This document shows, piece after piece, positions 25,657-34,196 of a DNA stretch of 49,405 nucleotides; position 1 is the first letter of the stretch; each line of letters begins with the position of its first letter. This stretch comes from CAYVUM01 sp964619055 (GTDB lineage: Bacteria; Pseudomonadota; Alphaproteobacteria; Rhodospirillales; Defluviicoccaceae). The notes beneath the pieces are model-generated. The model saw only the letters and a list, made by a program, of their open reading frames with translations. It was not told where the DNA came from and did not search any database. The stretch is taken from assembly GCA_964619055.1 (NCBI GenBank), contig CAZUDB010000023.1, positions 1-49,405 on the forward strand, in the 5' to 3' direction. The translations under genes and the position numbers were made by a program.

Positions 25657-26439
25657 TCAGTCCGCAACCGTGGCACGGAAGAACACGTAGCCGTAGCTGC
25701 TGGGGTAATCCCGGCGCATGGCAATTTCAACTGCGGTAGCCTCTGCGATCGCGGTCGCTTCGGCATTATCGTGGTTTTTCATACGAAAGACTTCCAGACG
25801 CGCGGCCAAGGGTTCGTAATACGCGCTCCAGTCGGTCTCCGGCATGACCAGCGGTTCGTACGTGTGAAGACCCGCGTGGCAAAAAACGTCGAGCGCCGCA
25901 TCGAGGCCCATCATGGCCGGATATTCAACGGAGAAGAACGCCGCCGCCTCGGGCGGTGGATCGCGCAGCCAAACCAACTCGCTGACCGCAAGTGAGCCAC
26001 CGGGTCTCAATAGGGGACGCCATGTTTCGAGCCCCCGCGCAAATCCGATAGAGTAGATCGAAGCTTCGGCCCAAACCAAGTCGACAGAACGGTCAGCAAT
26101 TGGTGGCGCCCCCATATCCGCGACCACCGGTACGATCCGCTTGGCAAGTTGCTGCATCGTCGCCGCGGCCGCTAGCGTTCGGAGGTAAGGAGCGTGCGTA
26201 TCGATCGCCACAATTCGCGTTTTTTTGACGTGTCTAAGGGCGTCACCCAGCACTAGGGTTGCTATGCCCCGCCCGCAGCCGAACTCCGCGACGCGCCCCT
26301 GCTCTGACATGGACGGCAGGGAGCCGAGCACCCGTCGAGTGGTCTCGGCGCTGCCTGGGGCGAGCCGCGTCAAACCGTCAAAAAGCTCATAGGTCAACGC
26401 CAGCGTGCGGGCGTTATCCCCGTCGTCCGTGGCCCCCAT
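25657..26439 (-). CDS. Class I SAM-dependent methyltransferase
   Basis: The 260-residue protein has a Rossmann-like methyltransferase domain. Motif I is VAEFGCGRGIATLVLGDAL, the acidic residue after beta 2 is in IVAIDTHAPYL, and post-motif signatures are VVADMGAPPIADRSVDLVWAEASIY and LRPGGSLAVSELVWL. The substrate is unknown; the general look is of small-molecule methyltransferases (UbiE/COQ5-like). It lies between eno and ftsB on the same strand but with 114- and 165-bp gaps, so it is probably an insertion into the usual eno-ftsB order. Confidence 0.85.
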   Translation of the reverse strand: MGATDDGDNARTLALTYELFDGLTRLAPGSAETTRRVLGSLPSMSEQGRVAEFGCGRGIATLVLGDALRHVKKTRIVAIDTHAPYLRTLAAAATMQQLAKRIVPVVADMGAPPIADRSVDLVWAEASIYSIGFARGLETWRPLLRPGGSLAVSELVWLRDPPPEAAAFFSVEYPAMMGLDAALDVFCHAGLHTYEPLVMPETDWSAYYEPLAARLEVFRMKNHDNAEATAIAEATAVEIAMRRDYPSSYGYVFFRATVAD

Positions 26440-26489
26440 CTTTCATGTCCCGCGTTTTGGCTATAGAGGACTTTGGACATTGACGGCAA

Positions 26490-26515
26490 ACGGGAGCGGC
26501 GGCAACCGCTCCCGT
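26490..26515 (-). terminator. Terminator hairpin after eno
   Basis: Perfect 10-bp GC-rich stem (26490-26499 with 26506-26515, loop of 6), 48 bases after the eno stop in the direction of transcription. On the minus strand it is followed by only a short TTTG, so termination may be partial. Confidence 0.7.
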
Positions 26516-26562
26516 GCACCAAAAATCACGTGTTCGTGGCTTCAGGCCTCGGCCCGCTGCGG

Positions 26563-27840
26563 TCAACTCTTGAGGATGGACCGACCGGCGTAGACGGCTG
26601 CCGCACCTAGCTGTTCCTCGATCCTAATCAACTGATTATACTTCGCAATTCGGTCCGAGCGGCTAAGGCTCCCGGTCTTGATTTGACCAGCATTAGTTGC
26701 CACGGCGATGTCCGCAATGGTGGAATCTTCGGTCTCGCCCGAGCGGTGGGAAATGACGTTGGTGTATGCGGCTTTATGGGCCATTTCAACGGCACGCAGC
26801 GTCTCAGTTAGGGAGCCGATCTGGTTGACCTTCACCAGGATGGAATTCGCGATGCCGCGCTTGATGCCATCAGCAAGCCGGATCGGGTTGGTGACAAACA
26901 GGTCATCACCAACGAGTTGGCAGCGATCACCGATTTCGTCGGTCAGGATTTTCCAGCCGTCCCAATCATCCTCGGCCATGCCGTCTTCGATTGAGATGAT
27001 GGGGTAACGACTCACCAGGTCAGCGAGGTAACGGGCGTTTTCCATGGCGCCGAGTGTCTTGCCCTCGCCCTCCAGGACGTACTTGCCTTCCTTGAAATAT
27101 TCGGAAGAGGCACAGTCAAGCGCAAGGTAGATGTCGTCGCCGGGCTTATAGCCGCTGGCCTCGATCGCTTTCATGATGAAAGTCAGCGCTTCATCCGCAC
27201 TCGACAACGCCGGGGCAAAACCGCCTTCGTCGCCAACGTTGGTGTTGTGGCCAGCGTCCTTCAGACCTTTTTTGAGGGACTGAAACACTTCGGCGCCCAT
27301 GCGGACCGCATCGGCGACCGTGCCCGCGGCAACGGGCATGATCATGAACTCCTGGATATCGATTGGGTTATCGGCGTGCTGACCGCCATTGACGATGTTC
27401 ATCATGGGCACCGGCAGAACGTGACCTTGCGTACCGCCGATATAGCGATAGAGCGGCAGTTCGGCTTCGTCCGCAGCAGCTTTGGCGACGGCCAAGCTCA
27501 CACCGAGGATCGCGTTGGCACCCAACCGACCCTTGTTCGGGGTGCCATCCAGATCAATCATGGTTTGGTCAATGTGGATTTGGTCCGACGCCTCGCGACC
27601 GCCGATGGCCTCGAAGATCTCACCGTTCACGGAGGCTACAGCCTTAGTGACGCCCTTCCCGCCGTACCGCGCTTTGTCGCCGTCACGGAGCTCAACGGCT
27701 TCATGCACGCCGGTGGAAGCACCCGACGGAACGGCAGCCCGCCCCATGGCGCCGCTGTCTAGGACGACATCGACCTCGACGGTGGGATTCCCTCGGCTGT
27801 CGAGGATTTCGCGGGCAACAATATCAGAAATCGCACTCAT
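26563..27840 (-). CDS. eno: Enolase
   Basis: Converts 2-phosphoglycerate to phosphoenolpyruvate in glycolysis; also part of the RNA degradosome in some bacteria. The 425-residue protein begins MSAISDIVAREILDSRGNP and has PSGASTGVHEAVELRDGD, GDEGGFAP, ISIEDGMAEDDWDGW (Mg ligands), LVKVNQIGSLTETL (catalytic Lys) and SHRSGETEDSTIADIAV. The frame is open upstream to 27966, but the conserved start and AGGAG 11 bases before it support ATG at 27840. Divergent from kdsA. Confidence 0.97.
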   Translation of the reverse strand: MSAISDIVAREILDSRGNPTVEVDVVLDSGAMGRAAVPSGASTGVHEAVELRDGDKARYGGKGVTKAVASVNGEIFEAIGGREASDQIHIDQTMIDLDGTPNKGRLGANAILGVSLAVAKAAADEAELPLYRYIGGTQGHVLPVPMMNIVNGGQHADNPIDIQEFMIMPVAAGTVADAVRMGAEVFQSLKKGLKDAGHNTNVGDEGGFAPALSSADEALTFIMKAIEASGYKPGDDIYLALDCASSEYFKEGKYVLEGEGKTLGAMENARYLADLVSRYPIISIEDGMAEDDWDGWKILTDEIGDRCQLVGDDLFVTNPIRLADGIKRGIANSILVKVNQIGSLTETLRAVEMAHKAAYTNVISHRSGETEDSTIADIAVATNAGQIKTGSLSRSDRIAKYNQLIRIEEQLGAAAVYAGRSILKS

Positions 27841-28089
27841 TGTGTTGGATGCTCCTCTCCCCTGGGAAGCGGTCAGCAGCGACCGTCGCTCTATGCCGGG
27901 CCAAGCCCCACGTCCCGTTTCACTGCGCCTTCTCCTTACCCGGTCGCGCAGATCACTGTCCAGCACGGCTCACCTGATCCGCTTCATGCCATCGGCTGCA
28001 CGGGCGAAACGACGCATTGCTCACTTGCATCTTCAACATATGTCACGGTTCTGCGAACCTTGCGCCAAAGTGCCTGAGGAGACCTACCT

Positions 28090-28935
28090 ATGAGCGATCC
28101 CAACAACCACGCCGTAGCCGTTGGCGATGTGATCCTCGCCAACGATCAGCCGCTCGCCGTGATCGCTGGGCCTTGCCAAATGGAAAGCCCGGCGCATGCG
28201 TTGGAGTGTGCGACCGCTTTGGCCGAGATCGCGCAATCGCTGGGGATTGGGTTGGTTTTTAAAACATCTTTCGACAAAGCCAACCGCACCAGCCTGCACG
28301 GGATGCGTGGCGTCGGGCTGGATACTGCGCTGCCCGTTTTCGACAAGATCAAGAGCACGATCGGCGTGCCCGTCCTGACGGATGTGCACGATCCCGACCA
28401 GTGCGCCGCGGTTGCAGAGGTTGTGGATATTCTGCAAATTCCCGCGTTCTTGTGCCGGCAAACCGACTTGCTGGTCGCGGCGGCGAAAACCGGCCGAGCG
28501 GTCAACGTTAAGAAAGGCCAGTTCCTGGCCCCTTGGGATATGGCAAACGTGGCTGCCAAGATACGGGACAGCGGGAATGAGCGCGTCATCGTGACGGAGC
28601 GTGGCGCCAGCTTCGGATACAACACGCTGGTCACCGACATGCGCGCACTGCCGATCCTGGCCAAGGTGGGCCCGGTCGTGTTCGACGCCACACATTCGGT
28701 ACAGCAACCGGGCGGCTTGGGAGCCGCCTCGGGCGGGCAGCGCGAGTTTGCACCCGTCCTTGCTCGGGCGGCTGTGGCCGTCGGCGTGGCCGCCGTGTTC
28801 ATCGAGACGCACCCGGACCCGGACCATGCGCCAAGCGACGGCCCAACCATGATCCCGCTGAAGAACTTTAAAACGCTGCTCGCGGACCTTATGGCCTTCG
28901 ACAAGGTGGCGAAAGCACGCCCATTGGCGCTGTAA
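28090..28935 (+). CDS. kdsA: 3-deoxy-8-phosphooctulonate synthase (KDO 8-P synthase)
   Basis: Condenses phosphoenolpyruvate with arabinose 5-phosphate to form KDO 8-phosphate for lipopolysaccharide inner core. The 281-residue protein has VIAGPCQMES, TSFDKANRTSLHGMRG, DVHDPDQCAAVAEVVDILQI, PAFLCRQTDLL, VKKGQFLAPWDM and TERGASFGYNTLV. GAGGAG precedes the ATG by 8 bases. The Asn in DKANRTS is typical of the metal-independent class; the metal-ligand Cys of the other class is absent there. It is divergent from eno, although in many relatives kdsA and eno point the same way. Confidence 0.95.
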   Translation: MSDPNNHAVAVGDVILANDQPLAVIAGPCQMESPAHALECATALAEIAQSLGIGLVFKTSFDKANRTSLHGMRGVGLDTALPVFDKIKSTIGVPVLTDVHDPDQCAAVAEVVDILQIPAFLCRQTDLLVAAAKTGRAVNVKKGQFLAPWDMANVAAKIRDSGNERVIVTERGASFGYNTLVTDMRALPILAKVGPVVFDATHSVQQPGGLGAASGGQREFAPVLARAAVAVGVAAVFIETHPDPDHAPSDGPTMIPLKNFKTLLADLMAFDKVAKARPLAL

Positions 28936-29046
28936 CATTGCGGCCACGATGCCGCGCCCCAGTTACACTCCATTGTGGACAATTTGATCGGTCCGTCGGA
29001 GACTATTGGGCCCCATCAACCTGAGATGAAGGTGTGGAGACAGGGT

Positions 29047-29595
29047 ATGGCGACCATGGGCAGGATAAGACTTAGGACAGTCGCGTCGGCACTGTGCGTT
29101 GCGGGAGGGTTAGTGGTAGTTGGATGTGGATCAACGGACGAGGTCGATCACGCCCACTGCACCATCGATGGCAAGAGCTGGGGCGGCGTTGTCGGAGCCA
29201 CCGCCGGCGCCCTAGCCGGGGCCGCCATTGCCAGCCGGACAGACCACACCGGCGTCTCGCTGCTCGGCGGCTTTGTGGGCAGCGTCGGCGGATACATTTT
29301 GGGTCGCGAACTGGGCAGCATGCTGGACGATTGCGAGCAGGCTCAGATAGCGCAGGCGACGTTGCGAGCCCTGGAAACCCCGCATGTTGGCCTTGAGTCC
29401 ACGCAGCAGTGGAACAGCAAGTCTAGGCCCGATGTGGCCGGTTCCGTCATCGTCACCGGAGACATGCCCGAAGGCAGTGAGCGGCAATGCCGGCAAGCGG
29501 CGAGCATCGTCAACGTTATGGGCGAGGACACGGAGCGGCTTGAGACGTACTGTCGCGACCCGATTACGGGTACCTGGCAGCTCCAGGAGCTATAA
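29047..29595 (+). CDS. Glycine-zipper lipoprotein (17 kDa surface antigen-like)
   Basis: A predicted 182-residue outer-membrane or periplasmic lipoprotein. Signal peptide with lipobox VVGC (Cys27), then a glycine-zipper double helix (WGGVVGATAGALAGAAIASR and VGSVGGYILGRELGSMLDD), as in the Rickettsia 17 kDa antigen family. The C-terminal part (SVIVTGDMPEGSERQCRQA, TYCRDPITGTWQL) is conserved-looking in this family and has two cysteines. The ATG at 29047 has GGAG 7 bases upstream; an upstream ATG at 28975 would add 24 residues before the signal peptide and is less likely. A ClpP-like gene follows after 8 bp. Confidence 0.8.
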   Translation: MATMGRIRLRTVASALCVAGGLVVVGCGSTDEVDHAHCTIDGKSWGGVVGATAGALAGAAIASRTDHTGVSLLGGFVGSVGGYILGRELGSMLDDCEQAQIAQATLRALETPHVGLESTQQWNSKSRPDVAGSVIVTGDMPEGSERQCRQAASIVNVMGEDTERLETYCRDPITGTWQLQEL

Positions 29596-29603
29596 GCCGG
29601 CTC

Positions 29604-30329
29604 ATGGGCCGCCTCGCTGCGGTCCCCGTAGTCCTTGTCATGGCGCTGACGACAATCTCCCATCCAGCTGGTGCGAGAAAATATCCCTGCACGTACATGC
29701 AGAAGCTCTCGTTCAACCAGTGGGACACGCTGCTCGCGCCTATGGACTATCGGACCAGGGACACTGGCTCCGGCCACATTCTGTTGGCGCAGGGGACCAT
29801 CAAACCCGGCGAGGCGGACCGAATTGAAGGCGTTGTGCAGACCTTGATGGCAAAGCCGGGCGGGATTCGTGAAATCTGGTTCGACTCGCCCGGCGGGTCG
29901 GCCTCCGAGGGCATCGAGATTGGCCGCGTGTTGCGTCGACTTGGCGTGGCGACTCGGGTGAAACGCGGTCACATGTGCGTTAGCGCTTGTTCTTATGCCT
30001 TCCTAGGCGGGGTGATCCGCAAGGTTGAACGCGGCGCTTGGTATGGCCTCCACATGTTTTCCCGCGCACCCGGCACCGCCGTCGCCATCGACAGGCACAT
30101 GCGAAAGGACCGCCAGACCCGACGGTCTGCTCCATCCGAAGACACCATCAATCAGCTGCAGACGCTTGAGCAGGACAGCGCGCTGACGGCGGGCAAACGC
30201 TATGAGTTTCTGCTGCAGATGGGCGTGTCGATCAAACTGGCTGAGCACGCCTTCATTACGGATCACGACACCGCATCCTGTCCACCGCCGCGGTTGCTAC
30301 GGCAATGGAACGTGTCCAACGTGGACTGA
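29604..30329 (+). CDS. Periplasmic ClpP/crotonase-fold protein (COG3904-like)
   Basis: The 241-residue protein starts with a signal peptide (cleavage near ISHPAGA). It then has a ClpP-like core: IREIWFDSPGGSASEGIEIGRVLRR, a putative nucleophile Ser in GHMCVSACSYAFLGG, and a putative catalytic His in WYGLHMFS. The arrangement resembles predicted periplasmic serine proteases of the COG3904 type; activity is inferred and not shown for most members. It follows the glycine-zipper lipoprotein by 8 bp, so the two are probably co-transcribed. Confidence 0.75.
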   Translation: MGRLAAVPVVLVMALTTISHPAGARKYPCTYMQKLSFNQWDTLLAPMDYRTRDTGSGHILLAQGTIKPGEADRIEGVVQTLMAKPGGIREIWFDSPGGSASEGIEIGRVLRRLGVATRVKRGHMCVSACSYAFLGGVIRKVERGAWYGLHMFSRAPGTAVAIDRHMRKDRQTRRSAPSEDTINQLQTLEQDSALTAGKRYEFLLQMGVSIKLAEHAFITDHDTASCPPPRLLRQWNVSNVD

Positions 30330-30395
30330 CTCAGCACGGCCGCCGTTCGGCCCGGTGCGGGGCCGAACCGCGGCCATTATGCCGAAAGCGCTCGA

Positions 30396-31742
30396 TTACG
30401 ACCGACGGCACTGGCGATTGATCAGCCCAAGCCCGAGCAAACAGAACGCCAGCACAGGAAGCCCGGGTGGGACGGGGATATGAACATCGGCATAGACTAA
30501 CCTGTGGTCGGAGCTCGGAAACGGAAAGTCGCCGACCAGAACCCACAGCGGGTCAACTGGATCTACATCGGTGCCGCGCACGGGCCAGAACACTCCTGAG
30601 TCCACGATTTCCAGGTTTTCCGACGGCAGCACATAATCGACGCGCAGATTACCCGGTCCAGCCGGGTTGAACTGAGCGGTGTCCTCCGCCGGATCACCCA
30701 CATGGCCCACGTTGACGCCGCTAAGGCGGTCGCTGGCATCCTCCGCTCCCTCGCTGCTAGGCGGCATGTCTGTATTGATCTGCGGGTTTTCTAACAACTG
30801 AAGAATGGCGTCGTCGGTCGAGTCACCATCGAACGGATCGGCATTCTGGTCTCCGGCGATGACGAACTTCTCACCATCGTCAAGTCCACCGAAATTGCCG
30901 TTGTCGTCGTAGATGTAATCAGCGCCTGCGATGTAGTCCGCCCAGAAGCGGATCTCGTCAAAGTTGCGCAGACCGTTGCGGTCTTCGGCGCCATCGAACA
31001 CAGGCGGCGTCGGATGGCTCGTGAGGAAATGGACGACCTCACCGTTGATGGTGACCGGAATGTCCCAGTGGCTCTTCGAGGATAGCGGAAGCTCATCAAG
31101 CTCCGCATCGGAGTACCACGGCGTGCCAGTCGTCGGGTCCACCGGCAAACGTGCGCCCGGCATGTCCTTCCACAGAAAATTCTGGAAGGTGCGGATCTCG
31201 TTGACTTGGATTTGGTGCTTCGAAAACACGGCCATCCCAAACTGCCCTGGGAAGTTCCCGAAGCCGAGGGCATCGCCACCATATCCCGCGGCGCCCGGAG
31301 TGGCGACGACGGAGCCGTTGTTGTCCAGATCAAAGCCGGAGTGGATACCGGTGTTGGCGGGTGCCCAGTACGTATAGTCATAGTTGATTGGAGTAGTCGG
31401 TCTCTGCCCCGAGACATTCTGCGGCTGGCTCAGGTAGTTATCGAGGAACAATTGCGGCAAGCTCGGCCCCATCGGGTCGTAGTCGAACTCATTGATTAAC
31501 AGGATATCCGGATTGGCACGCTGAATAATCTCTGTGACGGTCTGGATCTGCATGTCCGTACCACCCTCCAAGGCCGTTCGCAGGTCACCGAAATTGAGCC
31601 GGTTCATCGATGCGTTGAATGTGGCAAAACGAACGATGTCGCCGGCCTCAGCAACGGAACCATCTAGGCAGTTGACTAGGGCAATGGCGGAAACGCCGAG
31701 GGTTAGCGGGCGCCGCAACGCCCTGTCGATGGCAAGCATCAT
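30396..31742 (-). CDS. Secreted endonuclease/exonuclease/phosphatase family protein with a possible PEP-CTERM-like tail
   Basis: The 448-residue protein has a signal peptide (cleavage near VAEAG), then an EEP (DNase I-like) fold: RFATFNASMNRL, NPDILLINEFDYDP (metal-binding Glu), VHFLTSHPTPPVFD, FVIAGDQNADPFDGDS (the GDxNxDP motif) and FPSSDHRLVYADV (catalytic Asp-His). The last 27 residues have the layout of a protein-sorting signal: short Pro motif (IPVPPGLP), hydrophobic helix (VLAFCLLGLGLI), basic end (NRQCRRS). GGGAG precedes the first ATG by 8 bases. Substrate (nucleic acid, lipid or phosphate ester) unknown. Confidence 0.82.
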   Translation of the reverse strand: MMLAIDRALRRPLTLGVSAIALVNCLDGSVAEAGDIVRFATFNASMNRLNFGDLRTALEGGTDMQIQTVTEIIQRANPDILLINEFDYDPMGPSLPQLFLDNYLSQPQNVSGQRPTTPINYDYTYWAPANTGIHSGFDLDNNGSVVATPGAAGYGGDALGFGNFPGQFGMAVFSKHQIQVNEIRTFQNFLWKDMPGARLPVDPTTGTPWYSDAELDELPLSSKSHWDIPVTINGEVVHFLTSHPTPPVFDGAEDRNGLRNFDEIRFWADYIAGADYIYDDNGNFGGLDDGEKFVIAGDQNADPFDGDSTDDAILQLLENPQINTDMPPSSEGAEDASDRLSGVNVGHVGDPAEDTAQFNPAGPGNLRVDYVLPSENLEIVDSGVFWPVRGTDVDPVDPLWVLVGDFPFPSSDHRLVYADVHIPVPPGLPVLAFCLLGLGLINRQCRRS

Positions 31743-31976
31743 TATTTGTTCTCCCTATCCCGAATGCGCATGCGCTCGTTCGACCGCAAGTTGTGCTGCG
31801 GCAGATAAACGAAGATCGTAACAGGGTTAGGTGACAGTTTTCGGTCAGCCTTGTTGCATACGGACGACGGTTTCGACAGTACATGGCACTGCAAACGCCA
31901 GAAGGTGGGCAATAAGGCGACAAAAAAACAATTCTAAGGAGTCATTACTGTGGACAGACGCGAAATGTGTCGCCCA

Positions 31977-33608
31977 TTAAACTAAGCGCGACTGCTCGAT
32001 TGCGGCTTTTATGAAATCTATAAATAATGGATGGGGCGAGAATGGCTTAGACTTCAATTCCGGATGAAATTGAACGCCAACAAACCAGGGGTGTTCTGGA
32101 ATTTCAACTATCTCGGGCAACAGGCCGTCCGGAGACATCCCTGAAAAGGCTAAGCCTTTGCTTTCTAGAATGCCGATATAGTTGTTATTGACTTCATATC
32201 GGTGGCGATGTCGCTCGGTGATCCTCCGATTGTCGTAGATCTCGGCAACGCGGCTGCCTTTTCGAAGGACACACTCATAAGCCCCGAGGCGCATGGTCCC
32301 GCCCATGTCATCCTCGGCTTGGCGCTCTTCGCGCTGATTGCCACGCATCCATTCAGTCATCAAGCCGACGACTGGTGCTTCACAGGGCCCAAACTCGGTC
32401 GACCCGGCATTGGGGATGCCGGCCAGGTTTTGGGCCGCCTCGACCACAGCCATTTGCATGCCGAAGCAGATCCCGAAGTACGGGACCAGACGTTTTCTGG
32501 CAAAGTTGGCGGCTTCGACCTTGCCGCGTGCGCCCCGCTCACCGAAGCCGCCGGGCACCAATATGCCGTTGACGTTTTCCAACCGCTGGGTGGCGCCGGC
32601 GCCGCTCTCGAACACCTCGGAATCGATCCAATCGATGTGGACGCGGACGTTGTTGGCAATGCCGCCGTGGATTAGGGCCTCGGTGAGGGATTTGTAAGCA
32701 TCAAGAAGACCTGTGTACTTGCCAACGACGGCAATGGTGACATGCCCTTCCGGTCGCAGCAGGCGATCAACGATCGTTTGCCATCGAGTCAGATCAGGGT
32801 CCGGCGACGTCAACCCAAAGTGGCGACAGACTTGCGCATCAAGCCCCTCGGCATGGTAGAGGATCGGCACGGCATAAATCGTGTCGGCATCGGGCGCGGG
32901 AATAACCGCCTCGTTGCGGACGTTGCAGAACAAGGCGATTTTTCGCCGCTCGGAGTCGGGCAACGGCCGGTCAGCGCGGCACAGCAGCAGATCCGGCTGA
33001 ATGCCGACGCCAAGCAGTTCCTTGACGGAATGCTGGGTCGGCTTGGTTTTCAACTCGCCCGCAGCGGCAACGTAGGGCAGCAGCGTCAAATGCACATACA
33101 TTACTCGGTCGCGACCGAGTTCGTTGCCCATCTGCCGAATCGCTTCCAGGAACGGTAGGCCCTCGATGTCGCCCACCGTGCCACCAATCTCGCAGAGCAC
33201 GAAATCCTCGGAACCATCCAGATCGCCGGCGATGAATGTCTTGATGGCATCTGTTATGTGGGGAATTACCTGGATAGTGGCGCCCAGATATTCTCCTTGG
33301 CGCTCACGGGCAATGACGTCGGAGTAGATTAAACCGGTCGTGGCATTGTCACTGCGGCGTGCCGGAACGCCCGTAAATCGCTCGTAATGGCCAAGGTCCA
33401 AATCGGTCTCGGCGCCATCGTCGGTGACGTATACCTCGCCGTGCTGGTACGGGCTCATCGTGCCCGGATCCACGTTGATGTAGGGATCCAGTTTCCGCAG
33501 ACGGACGGTGAAGCCACGCGCTTGCAGGAGTGCTCCTAAGGCCGCTGATGCTAGCCCTTTGCCCAGCGAGGAGACTACCCCGCCTGTGATGAATACGAAG
33601 CGAACCAT
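31977..33608 (-). CDS. pyrG: CTP synthase
   Basis: Makes CTP from UTP, ATP and glutamine. The 543-residue protein has the synthetase domain with GGVVSSLGKGLASAALGALL, LDPYINVDPGTMSPYQHGEV, and the C-terminal class I glutamine amidotransferase with PYFGICFGMQMAV (nucleophile Cys) and VGVQFHPELKSKPFSPHPL (His, Glu). It lies 140 bp downstream of secG on the same strand, within a tpiA-secG-pyrG order that is usual in alphaproteobacteria. Confidence 0.97.
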   Translation of the reverse strand: MVRFVFITGGVVSSLGKGLASAALGALLQARGFTVRLRKLDPYINVDPGTMSPYQHGEVYVTDDGAETDLDLGHYERFTGVPARRSDNATTGLIYSDVIARERQGEYLGATIQVIPHITDAIKTFIAGDLDGSEDFVLCEIGGTVGDIEGLPFLEAIRQMGNELGRDRVMYVHLTLLPYVAAAGELKTKPTQHSVKELLGVGIQPDLLLCRADRPLPDSERRKIALFCNVRNEAVIPAPDADTIYAVPILYHAEGLDAQVCRHFGLTSPDPDLTRWQTIVDRLLRPEGHVTIAVVGKYTGLLDAYKSLTEALIHGGIANNVRVHIDWIDSEVFESGAGATQRLENVNGILVPGGFGERGARGKVEAANFARKRLVPYFGICFGMQMAVVEAAQNLAGIPNAGSTEFGPCEAPVVGLMTEWMRGNQREERQAEDDMGGTMRLGAYECVLRKGSRVAEIYDNRRITERHRHRYEVNNNYIGILESKGLAFSGMSPDGLLPEIVEIPEHPWFVGVQFHPELKSKPFSPHPLFIDFIKAAIEQSRLV

Positions 33609-33748
33609 TTGCCCTACATACCCTCTTTGGGGTCAGGCCTGCAAAGTCGAACGACCATTCTTTCGCACAGGCTGTTGTCGCCGTTCGCTATCCGGCCCGG
33701 CAAGGTGCTCTGTGTCAAGGTAGTGCGAGGCTGGGGACTTTCGGGAAC

Positions 33749-34081
33749 TCACTCGGCGATGGGCGCAGTGGGCCCAGTCGGCAAGTCAGGCTCCACTGGA
33801 AGTTGCTCCGTCGTGGACTCCGGTCCATCGAGGATTGACTGATCCGGGCGATCCAACTCTGCAAGCTTGGCCAATGCTAGGCTGGTTACAATGAAGGAAG
33901 CCGCGAGAATCGCCGTTGTCCGTGTGAGCAAATTGGACGTTCCCCGCCCAGTCATGAACCCGCCCATGCCACCGCCGCTACCGCCGATGCCAAGCGCGCC
34001 GCCTTCGCTTTTCTGCAACAACACAACGCCCACCAACGCCAGCGCAATCATAAGATGGATGACAAGGATAACTGTGATCAT
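33749..34081 (-). CDS. secG: Preprotein translocase subunit SecG
   Basis: Small inner-membrane subunit of the SecYEG channel. The 110-residue protein has helix 1 (VILVIHLMIALALVGVVLLQ), the conserved QKSEGGALGIGGSGGGMGGFMTGRG linker region (seen as EGGALGIGGSGG then MTGRG), helix 2 (TTAILAASFIVTSLALAKL), and a Pro/Glu-rich tail. Lies between tpiA and pyrG. Confidence 0.94.
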   Translation of the reverse strand: MITVILVIHLMIALALVGVVLLQKSEGGALGIGGSGGGMGGFMTGRGTSNLLTRTTAILAASFIVTSLALAKLAELDRPDQSILDGPESTTEQLPVEPDLPTGPTAPIAE

Positions 34082-34196
34082 GACGGCCTATCGCGGACCT
34101 GGGTTAGTGCTAAGATTTTAAGAGAAACGGTGACCGGACGGAGGTGGGAGCCCGCCCGGTAAACTGCAACACCGCTTGACCGCTTTACCAGCGCAA

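Noticed and set aside
27841..27966. 42-residue N-terminal extension of enolase
   Set aside because: Arg-rich and not enolase-like; the conserved MSAISDIVAREILDSRG start has its own ribosome binding site.
33609..33748. TTGACA-like promoter before pyrG (33713-33718 on the minus strand)
   Set aside because: A -35 match exists but no acceptable -10 lies at 16-18 bases, so it was not called.
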